64,000 nucleotides of DNA from Vitellaria paradoxa (GCA_019916065.1 CM034238.1:39523375-39587374); one strand, 5' to 3'; positions 24,561-37,549 are shown, numbered from the stretch's first letter. Program-made: numbers and translations. The notes: generated by a model not told the origin, from the letters alone.

Positions 24561-26983
24561 ACAAAAGTAAATTTAATAGATGTCCAAGTAATTTTTATTT
24601 TTGAATTGAGAAAGATTTTTTATGATTTTGTGGATATTATATTTTGGTAAAATTATACAAGCTATATTTTACTTATATTATCTATTATTATTACATAATT
24701 GTGGATATTTATTAAACAAAGTCAACTAAATTTTTATTTAAAAAATATATTTAAATTTTAAATTTTAAAAAATTTTATCAAAAAATAAACCTTTAAATTA
24801 AAATTTTAAGTTTAATGTGCTTAAAACTTAAAATTTAAACTTAAACTTAAAATTTACTTTTACATTATGTGTCATTTATGGTTAGGATTATTTTTCTTTT
24901 TCTTTTGCTCTTCTCCATATTTTTTTAATACTTTTTATGTAAAGATGTCATTTATATAGTAAAGAAATTTAAAATTTTGAATTTGATATATTTTTTACTG
25001 TTGAATTTGAGATATTTTTCACTGTTGAATTTGAGATATAATATAGATATTTATTTTTTATATTTAAATAATTGCAGTAATAATTTTTTATTAAAAAATT
25101 TATATATTTACCTGTTAAATGTCACGTCAATTATCCTTCCCTATAACATAGATAATAAACACATTAAAATTTATATTTTATTTTAAATATTTATTTTTAT
25201 ATTTAAATAGTTGCGGTAACTAATTTTTTATTTAAAAAATTATATTTAAATAGTTACTTGTTAAATGTCACACCAACTATCCTTCCCTACAATATAGATA
25301 ATAAGCACATTAAAAATTAAAGTTTAATTGAAAATATTTATTTTTTTATATTTAAATAGTTATGGTAACTATTTTTTTATTTAAAAAGTATATTTAAATA
25401 GTTACCTGTTGAATGTCATATCAACTATCATTCCTTATAATATAGGTAATAATAAGTAATGATGTGGTGAAATTTTAGTAATGATTGGGACAAATGTCAA
25501 ATTAAATGATTGTTTTATTATGTAGATAAAAATTTTTAGCCAAAAAAATTTATTTAATGACAAGCAAATATTATTATTAATTTGTTTTTATTAGTAAAAA
25601 TTATTTTTTGTGCGTTTAGGCACGGGCAAATAGTAGTTTGCTTTGGTAGCTAAGTTATTTTTTGCATTATTCTTCTTGGTAAGTTAAAATGGTTATTTGA
25701 TAAAATATAAATAAGTACTTGTTTTTACAATTAATGTTTAATTTTAATGAATTTTCAAGTTATAACGTAATTAACTTGCAGTAATTTGTGATCATGAAAG
25801 ACGTTACAATTTTTGGTCACGTAAGTTAGATTTTCTTGAATAGCTTGATTTTCATTACGATTAATATGTACTTTTGCTTTTGTTACTTACAATATAGGTG
25901 GATGCAGAAGTACATCGAACGGTATATGATAATCCATTTACTGCTTTTATTTTATTAATTTTTAAGATACAAGAGATAACCCGTGCGTATAACACTCATC
26001 CATAGAAGAAAAAATTAAGACATGGCATGAAAATTATATTACTGCTTATTTATTCCCCTCTCAAATGCCTTTATATATATAGGTTCAATTTTTGCGTTAA
26101 AAAAAATGTCAGCATTTTGATTCATGATGAACAAGACTCTAATGTTGTAATAACCTAGATTTTTTTATTTTAATTTAATTTGAAAATTTTTACTTAATAA
26201 TTTAGTTTGCTATTTAAATTAATGATTTGAAATTTTTGGATTTTTATTTAAAAAGATTAATTTTTGGTTATATTTGAAAAGATTTTTAATTTTAGAGAAA
26301 AGGGCATAATTTTTCTAAACCTATGGAGAGTAGGTAAATAATTAAATTGGTTAAGTTAAAATTCTGCTATTACTATATATAATGCTGTAACTATTTTATA
26401 TTAAAAACCCTAGAGAGAGCGAAAGAGAGAGAGAGAGAGAGAAAAAAAAAAACCTAATATAGTTTGGCGGCTACAAATCTTGGTAATTGTGCTATACGGA
26501 TTGCTGGATTTTTTTTTCTTTAGTCGCCGAATTTCTTCTTCAGTCGCTGAATAAGAGGTCAGGGGCAGCATCCTACTTATCAATCTGTAAATATATATAT
26601 ATATATATAAACTTTTCAGTTTATTTGACAGTGGCATGTTAAACTTATTTGATGATAAGTTTTTTGTCTTTATGTGTTTTTGTCTTTATGTGCACAAGTA
26701 TGTGGTTCAAAATGGAATGTTGGAAGATTGATTTATATATATATATATATATATATAATACACTTTGCCTTTATACAATGGTCACTCTCAGGACACTTTT
26801 GGGTCAAACGTATAATTAGGTATATATATATATGTGTTGTGTGTGTGTACACATTATGTCATGTGAATTAATTGTCTCAGGACATTTGATTCAACAGATT
26901 TTTTTATTATTTTTATTTTTTTATAAACCCTTGAGAACAATTCATCTGAACGTGACTTTTTGAAATCCAAGTGGTTAGTTGAG

Positions 26984-26984
<1 letters not shown>

Positions 26985-27034
<50 letters not shown>
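26985..27034. repeat. (TA)n(CA)n(TA)n microsatellite
   Basis: Alternating TA, then about 14 CA dinucleotides, then TA again, inside the solo LTR. A further (TG)n lies at 48216-48242. Confidence 0.9.
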
Positions 27035-27334
27035 GCATTGTGGTTATTACCGTGAGATTATTTGTTTAGTAGGATTAAAGGTTGTGTTAACTATGTACAT
27101 AAATTGATGGTTAGTAGGGTTTAAAACTTCTATTATAAAAGAACTTATTTAAAATGAAATTTGGTGTGTTTAGTTTAGGTTTAGAAGTACTGAAAATATC
27201 AGGTATATGTACTCAATGGTTGAAAGTTTCGAAACCCACGCAAGGTGGTTATTGATTACAGTAGGCTAGTAACCTAGGACCGAGCAGATGCCTAAGAGTG
27301 GCATATTATATTCTTTAGATTTCGGTCTAGGAAG

Positions 27335-27451
27335 CAAACACCGAAGGATGGTGTATATTGGTTGGGTCTTGTTTTCTACTAGACAACCAAGCAGACATCA
27401 AAGGATGATGTACATTGGTTGGGTCCTGTTTTCTACGAGACAACCAAGCAG
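27335..27451. repeat. 57-bp tandem duplication inside the LTR
   Basis: Two copies share AAGGATG.TGTA.ATTGGT, GGGTC.TGTTTTCTAC and AGACAACCAAGCAG with few differences. The short ORF across them is just the repeated unit read twice. Confidence 0.85.
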
Positions 27452-28604
27452 CAGTACCTTGAAATCAAATTGATTTTCTTTAATGTGTTATGTGGTGCAA
27501 AAATACAATTAATTGTAACGAAAAGAGATTGATAAATAAATCTAATTTCTTGTTTGAAATTCCTACTTGTGCATAATTGCTTCACTTAGTAGCATGCTAG
27601 GGCATACTGCATTTATATTATTATTATTAGGGTGTCGAGCACACGTGGTAGTAGTGCTAAACCTTACAGTTTGTAATGCAGGTAATGAATTTGAGTCACG
27701 TGCTGGACCTTCTAAACATAGGAATTAAAGTTTTAGTTATTATTTTCATGTAATTGTTTTAGACTCTAGGAAATTAGTTTTAGTAGACTGTGACAAACCT
27801 CTGTTTGTGAGGTGAAGATAAATTGCTGATTTATTTATTTTTATGGAGATTGGTTGGTTTTGTTTGGAGCTTAGTTGCCTAGTGAATTTTAACTGTGGCA
27901 TTTATTTAAATTTAAAGTTTAGTTTTATTTATTGTTATATTCATTGCTCCATAGTGTGTGTGTGTGTGGCTCTGATGTGGGACAAGAAAAATTATTAAAT
28001 GGTGTATTGTGTATTCTTTTGTTCACATACTCGGGTTGTGAAACCCGGGGTGTGACAAATGCTATGTGCATTCGTGAGGTAAACTACTATTCTAATGTAA
28101 CAAAGTACTATTTTAATGTAATAAATACGAAGTAGTATATCATGCCTCTAAATTTTTTGCATGTTCTTTAAAGAAAAAGGTAAGACTAACCATAATGTCC
28201 AAAGGAAATAAGAAGATTAGCTACAGTAGAAAAGGAAAAATGCACTTTTAGTGGTGAGTTCTTTAATAAATTTAATATCTATCTGTTATTACTCCTTATA
28301 ATGTAAAATAGCAAGACATTAATTTTTTAAACTTATTTTTCAAGGTAAAGACTAATGCAAACAAGATATGCAAAGGAAAAAAAATGGCAGTCTTCTAGCA
28401 AAGGGGAAGGAAATACAGTCCAGTGATAAGAATATTTAATAATTTTTATGTATGCATTGTCCTAAGATCTAGATAGAATAAAAAGTATGCATGATAATGA
28501 TCCTGTGTTTAGTATAACTTTTTTTTTTTTTTTAATCCTTAAGTTGTCTGAATAATAATACATCCTACTACTAAAAGTTTTTATCTTTTTTATTAAAACT
28601 ATCA

Positions 28605-29360
28605 ATTGCCCGTGCCTGGAAGAAACAGAAATAGTAATTTGGCCGGCGTGTAGAATAATTTAAATTTAAAATTTATAAAGCAGACTCTATAAAAAAAGTG
28701 TAAAAATAACATATAAAAATAAAAATCATTAATTAAAAGAAATTAAGGTATAAAATTTTATTATTATTACAAAATATATTACTTTTGTAAAACTATCATT
28801 AAATCTTTTATATAAAAAGTATTTCAAAATAATACCAGCACATAGTGTAGAGAAAAAAATAATTCTGACCATTTAACAAATTTAATAGTTAAAAATATTT
28901 AAAATTTTAAACTTCTTATTTTATAAATGAAACAGAATGTAAAAGTGTCTGTTACATTTTTAAATATTAATTTAAAATATTTTATATAAAAAGTATTAAA
29001 AAAATCTGAAAAGAGTGAGAGAAAAAGAAAAATAATCATGGCTATTAACAAATTCAACAGTTAAAAATATCTCAAATTCAAATTTTAAACTTACTTATTA
29101 TATAAATGACATATAGTGTAAAGTGTACGTATTTTTTTTTTTTGGATACTTTTTATATAAAGATTTTAAGTTAATATTTTAAAAAAGTAATAATATTTGT
29201 CAATAAATAATAAATTTTATACCTTAATCTCTGTTGGATTAATGATTTGTTATTTTTATATGTTATTTTTACATTTTTTTTTATATAGTTTGCTTTATAA
29301 ATTTAAATTTAGTTATTTACTCACGTTAAATTGTAATTTTTGTGTCTTCAGGCACGAGTA
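28605..29360. mobile_element. Foldback made of two Helitron 3' ends
   Basis: The left end reads ATTGCCCGTGCCTGGAAG. The right end reads GTCTTCAGGCACGAGTATT, its inverse. The arms continue: 28640-28745 is the reverse complement of 29213-29320 at high identity, including ATATGTTATTTTTACA and AAGCAGACTC / AGTTTGCTT. Each arm is a Helitron-type 3' region. The structure is a tail-out pair, about 750 bp long. Confidence 0.65.
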
Positions 29361-29372
29361 TTACTAAGTACA

Positions 29373-30601
29373 TCTACATAATAAAACACATCTTTGATTT
29401 GATATTTGTCCCAGTTATCACTAAAATCTTCGCCACGTCATCACTTATTATATATCTATATATAACAAACATCATTTGAATTTGAATTTTGAAATTCAAA
29501 TGAATATATAAATTATATTTTGTAAAATTATACATAAATATATTATATATCTATATAATAAAATAGGACAAATTTTAAAAATATCCCTATCACAAATTAA
29601 GATTCAACGGCTGATATTGAATTTTATTTTCAACAAGTGGCTGAGATTTTTTACGAACTAAACTTCTCTTCAAAACTTTTAGTTTCGTTGTTCCACATCG
29701 TCAAAACACTATAACTTCATTTTTCTTTTGCCTACAAAGGCACTACAAATTGTGACATATGATTTTAATAAATATAAAACAAATCATAGTTCTTAAAAAG
29801 AGACCCACTTCTTGGGTTTTTAAAAAGAGGACCCACCTTTTTATGGGTTCCAAAAGTGAACTAACTTGCTTAAAACTTTAATATTGTTATTAAATTTATA
29901 TATTTTAGTTATATTAGTAATTAAATTACAAATATAAATAAGAAATAGCAATTGAATTAAAAAATGCAAATTAAAAAAGTTTAAATAATAATTAGGTTAT
30001 TTTCTTATAACAATAACTTTTAGTATTTTTAACATTTAAAAGTAGAAAAACTAACCAATATTAATGAGGCTTGGAAGCAGTTGTTTTTTAAAATTCTAAT
30101 TTTAACTTTAAATTAGTCATATTGACTATATTTGTTTTATTTTATAAAGAACATATAATTAATAATAATAATATTTTTTGTTTGAGTTATTCTTATAAAA
30201 CTAATCAAAATTTTATACTCATCGCTCTATTTTTTAGTTTTACAATATTTGAATCAAATTGCAGAGTGATTTTCTTTTAAATTCTAATTTTAAATTTAAA
30301 TTGATAAGGGTTGACTATACAAACTAAAATTTGAATGTTGGAATTGAGTTTTATTCTTCAACGAATGATGTGAAATCTGTTACAAACTTTTTCCTCAAAC
30401 TCTTGCCTTATGTTTGCATTACTTCACATTCTTATAAACCATTAAATTGAACTTAATAATGATATCTAAAGAGTTGCATTAAGAAAGATGAAAACTTTAC
30501 TTCTCAAGCTTATGTTGCCCAATAGAGAATGAGAGAGGATACAAAAATACACGCATGTTTTATTTAGTCGAGGAGTGTCGTAGGCACAGGTTATTCGCTA
30601 G
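29373..30601 (+). mobile_element. Non-autonomous Helitron
   Basis: The 5' end is TCTACATAATAAAACAC after A. The 3' end is GGCACAGGTTATTCGCTAG before T, both as expected for Helitrons. A second complete-looking 5' terminus (TCTATATAATAAAATAGG after A) lies at 29550, so the mobile unit may be 29550-30601 with an extra 5' segment in front, as at 21911-22326. The interior is AT-rich and non-coding. Confidence 0.65.
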
Positions 30602-31249
30602 TACCTATCTATTGCAAGGTAAAATGCGATTTTCAATGGCTCTTAAACTAGAAATTTTAATTCTTGAAATAGAAATTTATTGATTCTTAATATCTATTAG
30701 AAATTCTTGATTCTTAAATTACGTTATTTAATAATATCAATTGCTTGAACTAGAAATTTACGTAAAAATATAAATGACTTTCTATCCTAATTAAATAACA
30801 ACGTAGGAAAACCTAAAATTAGAAAAAATATATAGTATTATTAGTTGTGATAATTTGATAATACTTTATTATTAGTTGTGATTCTTGATTAGTTGTGCTA
30901 ATTGTTATTATTAGGAAAATGCTAAAATACGTTATTCTAAATCATTTATGCTAATTTGAGAATATTAAGACACACAATGTTAGAGTGGGCATGTATTATT
31001 ATAGAAATTTCTTTAATTTTCTAAACTTACTAAATTATTACAGTTTCTTTGACCGAAGGTACAATGTTGGAACGATACATGAAATTATTTTATTATTAGA
31101 ATGTGAGTGTAATATTAACTGTTGAATGTTTGTATTATGATCGTAACTATGAAGAATGTGTTTGGGTTATTTCTAGTTTAAGCTGTGAATAACTAGTCGC
31201 AGAGTTATACAATACATTAAGTGTGAATTCAGGTAGGTGAAGATGAAAT

Positions 31250-34000
31250 AACTTGTTGATATCCAATTTTTGTTGGAGATATGGCTTATTATAGGCCATT
31301 ATGTATGAACAATGATAATTCAATTAAGGCAATGGTAGACGTATCAGATAAACTGAAGTGATATCACGTTAACTTGTATATAAATTATAAATAATTAATG
31401 ATGGAGCACTTTTATGTGGGCACCAGTTGTCACTGAAATTGAGACAAGGCCCACTACTTAGCTCTGAAAGAGAACATACTTCCAATTTGCATGATTTTTA
31501 GCTACCCTCTAGTCCCAAGCACGTAAAATTTGCTCAATGGGAGACAATTTAGAAACTAGCTGACCTTAAGAGCAAATGGGCGTTAATGCATCACTTGTGC
31601 CTCCATTTATGGAAATGACGGTACGAGAGGACAACCATTCATTGGGTTAGATGATGATGATTATGTTGACCTGATGCTAAATTTAATGTTAGCTAAGGGT
31701 TAGAATAGAATTACCATGAATTGCATCAACTCGACTCCTAAACATTTACAACATCAAGTGAAGTAAGCACTGTTGCGCTGCATCTAGGTTCTATTACCTA
31801 AATTAAGACCCAAATACTTGAAGAGCCTCAGATTGGTGTTCTATTCAAGGAAAAAGTTGAGTTAATGACTGAATAAGGTCTACTTAATCAGAACTAATAT
31901 GTAATTCCAAACAGTTGAGCCAGATACAAAGTTGTGGGTGATTAAGTTCATGATGTCTGGTTCTTGTACTTAGAGACTTTGAACTACTAAATTGAATAGA
32001 CATAGCTAGTTTGAGATCACCAAGTGTAAGAAGTCTTGTAGTTGCGTCTATGTTTGGATAAATCAAGATTATACATAGTTAGATGCTAATTTTGTTGCAT
32101 TACACATTGAAGAGATGGTGAAAAAAAAACTTAATCCGTTTTTGGCAGGTAGAGTAGCTGTGATAGTGCAAAAAATAGTTCTAATGTGTTATCTTGTACA
32201 ACAAAGCGTAAACTACGAAATAGAAGGCAATTTTCAGCATATCTAGTGATTAGGATGATTTATACAATAAACTATCAATTTTTTTTACATATAGTTCAAT
32301 CATACACTCTGGGGAGCGTTGTTGATTATCGGTATTATCTTGGAACAATTATAAGTACTTCCATTTTACAATATGTGTTTTAGGTATTCAAACCATCCAT
32401 TAATGGATATTTAGCTATAGTAGGCTTGTCATAACTATGATGGCACACACCTATATGTAAGGATGTCAGGAAAGCAAATATGAAGGTGATCACATACTGT
32501 CCCTGTTCTATCCCCGTTTTAGGAATGAAAATCTCTTCCATACCCGTCCCTACTAAGTAGCAAATTTACCGTCTCGTCTCTGTTTACCCTCCAAACATAA
32601 TAACAACCCATATAAAACAATTTTTTTTTGAAAAATTCTATCATAAATTTAAACTTGTAAGAATAAAAAAATACATATAAAATTCTAATTAAAAACTAAA
32701 GGATGACAACCTTAGTTATTCAAAGAATAAAAATAAAATAGAAAACTATTTTTTTTGCTTTTCAAAATAGGTTGAAGTTAGTATCAAAGTAAGAGATAGT
32801 CAATCTATCATCAAAGTAATGATTCAGTTGGTAATTCGAACTTAAATAATAAAAAGATCCTCATTAGCTTCCCCCCAGATATCATTGCATTGAGCATTTA
32901 ACCTTACAAATGTCAAAAATCAACTGAAGACTCTCCAAAATAAAATTAAAATAAATTTTAAAATCAATTGAATGGTATTTGTATACAAATAGCAAAAATC
33001 GATCATACATTGCTGATCATTGCTCTATCTTACTACCCGTGGCAGCGTAGCATTGCTCCTTAATTAAGTTCTTTCAAAATAACACACACCTTCCACACAC
33101 ACAACACATGTATATGTATATATAGATAGAGAGAGAGAGAGATCCTCAAAGACTTGTTTCGATTTTCAAATTATACACACAACGGAATAATCTAAAAAAA
33201 TAAGTTGCCTTTCCTAACTAACGAACCTTTTGATTATGAGAAAATTAAAGGGAAGCTGCTAGTGGATGGGAAGAGTGGTCGGTTGTGTGAGAGAGATAGG
33301 CGCTGACTGTGAGTATATCATTCATAGTATTAGAGAGTAGAGAGAGACGAGTGGCAGCAGTTAAAAAGTAAAAACATCAAACCCCAAAAAGATTATATGT
33401 AAATATATATATTTATTTATATATATTAAATAAATATTTAAAATAAAAATATACAAATTTATAGGGTGGAGACTATCATACTCGTTCCTATCCCGTATTC
33501 GTTCAAAAAATACTTTAAATTTTTATACCTGTCCTTGTCCCCGGCCCTCAGTCCTTATTAATAGTATTTCCATACCCCCCCTCGAATAAGGCAGGTAAAG
33601 CAAGTACCTAATGGATACAGATAATTTTGACATCCCTACTGTATGAAAAAATACAAGAGTAAGGTGCTTATTGCCATATAAAATGATATGGATCTACAAA
33701 TTTTTTCACTAGCTTTTGCTATTGTAGACAAGGTGTCATTTGAAAGCTATTACTTTTTTTTTTACGCGATTTAAGGAGGCATGTAGTCCCAATCAGATAG
33801 GCTTGTGCCTGAATTCATATTATAATGTGGTATCCTCAAAACTATTAATACATCAGTTTTGAATGGGCTACCTTTTCATGCATTCCATAGGTTTTGTTTA
33901 AGCATGTCAAGACAAATTTTAAGAAGCATTTCAATGGCTCTCATCATAATAAGTTAATGTCTCATGTTACAAAAATCCCCCAGGTTAAAAAATTTAAAGC
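31250..34000 (+). pseudogene. MULE transposase, decayed copy B, split by a hAT-like element
   Basis: Many short pieces match the better copy at 56-59 kb in the same order. The N-terminal YYRPLCMNNDNSIKAMVD lies near 31280. The DNA-binding region has FEITKCKKSCSC (about 32015) and LDANFVALHIEEMVKK (32080). A piece like YNKA..TTK.KAI follows near 32200, then VFKPSING at 32385 and GTHLY-like sequence at 32440. After the 1181-bp insertion come LQIFSLAFAIVDKVSFESYY (33690) and HRFCL / KHVKTNFKKHFNG (33890-33950) in shifted frames. Several stops and frameshifts make it inactive. It is followed directly by a plant mobile domain remnant. Confidence 0.75.
32458..33638. mobile_element. hAT-like element inserted in MULE copy B
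   Basis: The ends are TAAGGATGTCA and, reversed, TAGGGATGTCA. The flanks are CTATATG (32451-32457) and CTGTATG (33639-33645), a 6/7 match. Joining the flanks restores the reading of the MULE transposase around its first catalytic aspartate (DGTHLY region), which confirms the insertion. The interior has CCCGTCCC-type motifs near both ends, a GA repeat, and no transposase. Confidence 0.75.
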
Positions 34001-34026
34001 GACAATACAAATGATTAAATCAAAAT

Positions 34027-35100
34027 ATGTGGCGGTATTTGAATAAACGGATGGTCGCATGTAAAATCCTAAAGAGCATTAGACAATGTATTATGATGGA
34101 GAATGCTGTACTTGGTCTTAAGATTGGCCACTATATCATGAGAGACCTTATCGACCCTCCTAAAAATGACAAAGTCATTGAATATCTTGTTAGTGCAGAG
34201 GTATATAGCTTTTTCCAACCAGGATCCATTAAGTTATATCAACCTCTAATCATAACCCTCATAGAAAGATGGCGAGTTAAGACCTATACTTCTATATGCC
34301 AGTTGGAGAGTGCACCGTCACGTTGGAGGATATCAGTGCTCTTACTGGGTTAGTAGTTAATGGTGCCGCAGTGACCAGTAGCGATCTAACTAATACTATG
34401 GCTATGTGGCCCGATATGGTTAAGTTTTATTTAGGTATTTCCCCTCCTACAATACTATCAAATGAGGTTAAATATGGATCAATTTGTTGCTCGAAGATTT
34501 TCCAGATATGTCAGTCAATGTTGATGATGAGGTTGTACATTGTCATGCCCAAGCTATCCTACTAATGTTGGTTAGCATGTGTTTATTATCGAACAAGTTT
34601 GGGATCATGGTTAAGTTGATGTATATGCCATTGTTCGAGCACTTAGACAATATCAGGCAGTATAGGTTGATGGGCAATTGCATTAGCTTACCTATACTGA
34701 GAGAAATGCAAGGGATCAAAATTGAGGGTGAAGGGATAGCTGGCCTTTTGGTTATTTTGCAATTTTTGGCATGAGACAGTATCTCACAAATTTGACCTCT
34801 TATATGACAGCCATTTTGACGAGCGCACCTAGATGCACCTCATCCCAATGCACCAATAGAACATAGCATCACCTAAGGATGCTAGGCAGGGGCACCTGGA
34901 CGATTGGCATGCTCATACATTAATGTGTATGGCCTAGTTGAATACTTTTTTAATTCATATTTACTTTCATATACTACTTCCGCACAGTGTACTAATATCC
35001 ATTGAAGCTGACTGACTCCAAATGGTGTGCGACTTTTACCCTAATAGAACACTTTTTTCCTATGGTTTCTAGTGTATAAAGAAAAGCTAACTAGTGGAAG
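34027..35100 (+). pseudogene. Plant mobile domain (PMD) gene remnant, copy B
   Basis: Overlapping frames give DKVIEYLVSAEVYSFFQPGS, LIERWRVKTYT, then PVGECTVTLEDISALTGLVV and, after another shift, LMYMPLFEHLDNIRQY. These are successive blocks of the PMD (aminotransferase-like plant mobile domain). PMDs occur with MULE transposases and in the domesticated MAIN/MAIL proteins. Frameshifts and stops break the gene. A weak PMD tail continues to about 35100. Confidence 0.75.
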
Positions 35101-35204
35101 AGTTCATTATTCGAGAATTCATTCTTATGCCTCAATATTTCTCTCATTGCTTAGCCAAAGACAATCTTGTACATTCTTGGTGATTCAATGGACTCTAGAT
35201 GTTA

Positions 35205-36488
35205 TGTGCCCACTTTTTGGATAAGAACAAAAGATAGAAGAGTAGAAAATTTTAGATAAGAATATGGGAAAATATGAAAGAAACCCACTTTGAGGCGTGG
35301 AAACCTCTTTGATTCAAACCGAAGAGAACCGGATCTCTAGATCATAAGATTAAAGTTTAACTTATCTCTCCTTTCATTAGTAACTTTTAAGAGATATATA
35401 TGTAGACTTTGCATCTTGAAACCTAACTATCACCCTATAAATAGCTAAAGATAACTAGACTCAACTACTCCCATTCAATCACTCCACGATTCCTAAAAAC
35501 ATTCCACAACTATTTCTATAATTGAACATTATTTATATAATTATCTATCTATATAACTTAAAATTATAAGATAATATAAAATACAAATATTATGTACATA
35601 ATATTCTTCCTCTCTTACGAAAACCTTGTTCTCAAGGTTTAAATAATTTAAATTATAAAATAGTGGTGGCCATCTTACCTTCCTATCTTTATATCAATCA
35701 ACCAATATATGTTTTCTTTGACATTAAAATTCAAAACTTCCACATTTTGGAACACAAGCATCAATGCATTGGCACTCATATATGTCTTGCACACGCAGCT
35801 CAGCTTTTGATTATAATAGCTATCCTTGTCGGGTAGAATTTAAGTTGATGTTTGATTGTAATAGCCATCCTTAGCTGGTAGAGTTGAAGCTGATGTCTTC
35901 ACTTGTGAAAGAATCTCCTCCTTCCATTGATGTATCGCGTCCTTAATTCAACGTGTTGTCTCAATTGCTTCCAAGATAGGGGCTTGAATCTTTAGCAAAT
36001 TATCGCATATCAATTTAGCAATTCCAATTTTGTTGTCATTACTCAGGAACAATTGGCTGTGATACTAATTTTTACGTGTGCACTTTTTGGATGAGAACAA
36101 AAGATAGAAGAGTAGAAAATTTGATAAGAATATGGAAGAATATGAAAGAAACCCACTTCAAGGCATGGAAACCTCATTGATTCAAATCCAGCTGCATCAG
36201 ACCTTCAGATCATAAGATCAACGTTTAACTTATCTCTCCTTTCATTGATAACTTTTAAGGGATATAAATATATAGACTCTGTATCTTAAAACCTAACTAC
36301 CAACTTAAAAATAGCTAAAAATAACAAGATTCAATTACTCTTATCAATTACTTCACTACTCCTAAAAATACTTTTTTTTTTTTGGTAATTCTCCTAAAAA
36401 TACTTTATGACTAATTCTACAACTAGACATTATCTATATAACTTAAAATTATAAAATTATATAAAATACAAAAATTATGTACATAACA
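35205..36488 (-). mobile_element. Internally deleted LTR retrotransposon
   Basis: Two related LTRs, 35205-35603 and 36077-36488, flank only ~470 bp. Read on the minus strand the LTR begins TGTTATGTACATAA and ends AAAAAGTGCACA. Next to the 36077 LTR the minus strand reads TAGTATCACAGCC, close to the initiator-Met primer-binding site TGGTATCAGAGCC. Next to the 35603 LTR it reads AACCTTGAGAACAAGGTTTT, as at the end of many plant Ty3/gypsy polyproteins (NLE.KV). Gag and pol are gone. The right LTR has a short duplication with a T-run (about 36360-36410). No target duplication was found. Confidence 0.7.
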
Positions 36489-36745
36489 CTGGTTTATTAA
36501 ATGGATTTGGTATTATATATCGTGGACTCAATTCATGTGGTCATCGTGGAGCTAGGTGGTGATTCTTCTACTTGGAGTCATTGTATTGTGCATTTGAGTA
36601 AAGTGTTCTGCTATAAGATTGTGGATCTCAACTATTTAATTATTATGGAGAAATTTTGCAACTAGAATTATATTATGGAACAATTTGGACGGTTTTCCAG
36701 CTAAATATATGTGATTATTCCTAAAAGATAAAGGATCTTGTGTCT

Positions 36746-36953
36746 CTTATTCTTTATTTTCCTACATATATGGTTGTTTGATTGGTTGATATTTTGGATC
36801 ATGAGTTTACCAGCTTCATAAATTGCTTACTATCAAAATTTCAACTCATCTTATTCTTTACTTTCCTACATATGTGGTTGTTTGATTGGTTACTTATTTT
36901 GGATCATGAGTTTACCAGCTTCATAAATTGCTTACTATCAAAATTTCAACTCC
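36746..36953. repeat. 104-bp tandem duplication
   Basis: Two nearly identical copies, each with TACATAT.TGGTTGTTTGAT and ACCAGCTTCATAAATTGC, are joined head to tail. The ORF that spans them simply reads the unit twice. Confidence 0.9.
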
Positions 36954-37396
36954 CACAATTCCTCCCCCTTTTATTCTGCTATTTGAAAAATTAATATTTA
37001 ACATATAAAGTGGGGAAAATATTGACTAATTTAAAATTTCATAAAATATATCTAACATAATTAAAAAGGGTACAATTTACAGGATAACATTTATCTCATT
37101 TTGATCTTGTACAAAAAAGATTCCAACCCCCCAAGTAAAGAACTGTTATAAATAATGAAGAAACTAGTAGATTTAAATATGAAGCAATGTAAAATAAACC
37201 AAATTCGATCCACTTAATCCCTCTTTCATGGCTACATATCTTTCCGGCTAAGGAATGGGAAATCTTTCTCCTATTACATGAATCCAGTTTTTATTTCATC
37301 CAGGAAAAGCCATCAATTCAAACATGGATTTGATTCACACTCTATGTTTTGAGAAATATTTATCATCCAAAAAGAGGAAAAAATGGAGTCTTTGTC

Positions 37397-37425
37397 TAGG
37401 AGTCTGGGCTGTGTCTTAGTCTCAG

Positions 37426-37456
<31 letters not shown>

Positions 37457-37531
37457 TGATCATCGCCTTGGTAAGCTATTGCCTCACCAACTAGCTAATC
37501 AGACGTGAGCCCCTCCTTGGGCGGATTCCTT
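37397..37531 (-). rRNA. rrn16: Plastid 16S rRNA fragment (nuclear insertion)
   Basis: The plus strand reads as antisense of the plastid 16S rRNA: TAGGAGTCTGGGC.GTGTC, GTGTGGCTGATCATCCTC, TCGCCTTGGTAAGCTATT and CCCCTCCTTGGGCGGATTCC. About 135 bp is present with a few substitutions. This is a non-functional piece of chloroplast DNA in the nucleus, or came via mitochondrial DNA. Confidence 0.88.
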
Positions 37532-37549
37532 CTTGACCGTTAAAAGTAG

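Larger units (their letters stand above)
22326..25633 (+). mobile_element. Helitron-like segment enclosing a DUF3511 gene (putative)
   Basis: The 5' side, TCTATATAATAAATACATCC after A, and the next ~110 bp match the inner start of the Helitron at 29550. The 3' side (about 24660-25633) shares AATGTGCTTAAAACTTAAA and other phrases with the Helitron at 9985-11606. It ends with a small hairpin GTGCGTTTAGGCAC, GGGCAAATAG and then T. Between them lie a promoter-like region with CCTATAAACTCCC (22440), CT repeats and the DUF3511 frame. The outer ends look right, but a second TC start at 23990 and the weak CTAG make one single element uncertain. Confidence 0.4.
26146..28057 (+). mobile_element. Solo LTR, 1.9 kb
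   Basis: It starts TGTAATAACCTAG and ends CCGGGGTGTGACA, that is TG...CA. The flanks are AATGT (26141-26145) and AATGC (28058-28062), a 4/5 target duplication. Inside are a TATATATAA box near 26375, a leader-like CCCTAGAGAGAGCG at 26408 and a 57-bp tandem repeat at 27335-27451. There is no coding region or primer-binding site, and no second LTR is seen, so recombination to a solo LTR is likely. A Ty3/gypsy origin is a guess. Confidence 0.55.

Noticed and set aside
36782..36994. Repetitive membrane-like ORF
   Set aside because: It is a 104-bp tandem duplication read through twice.
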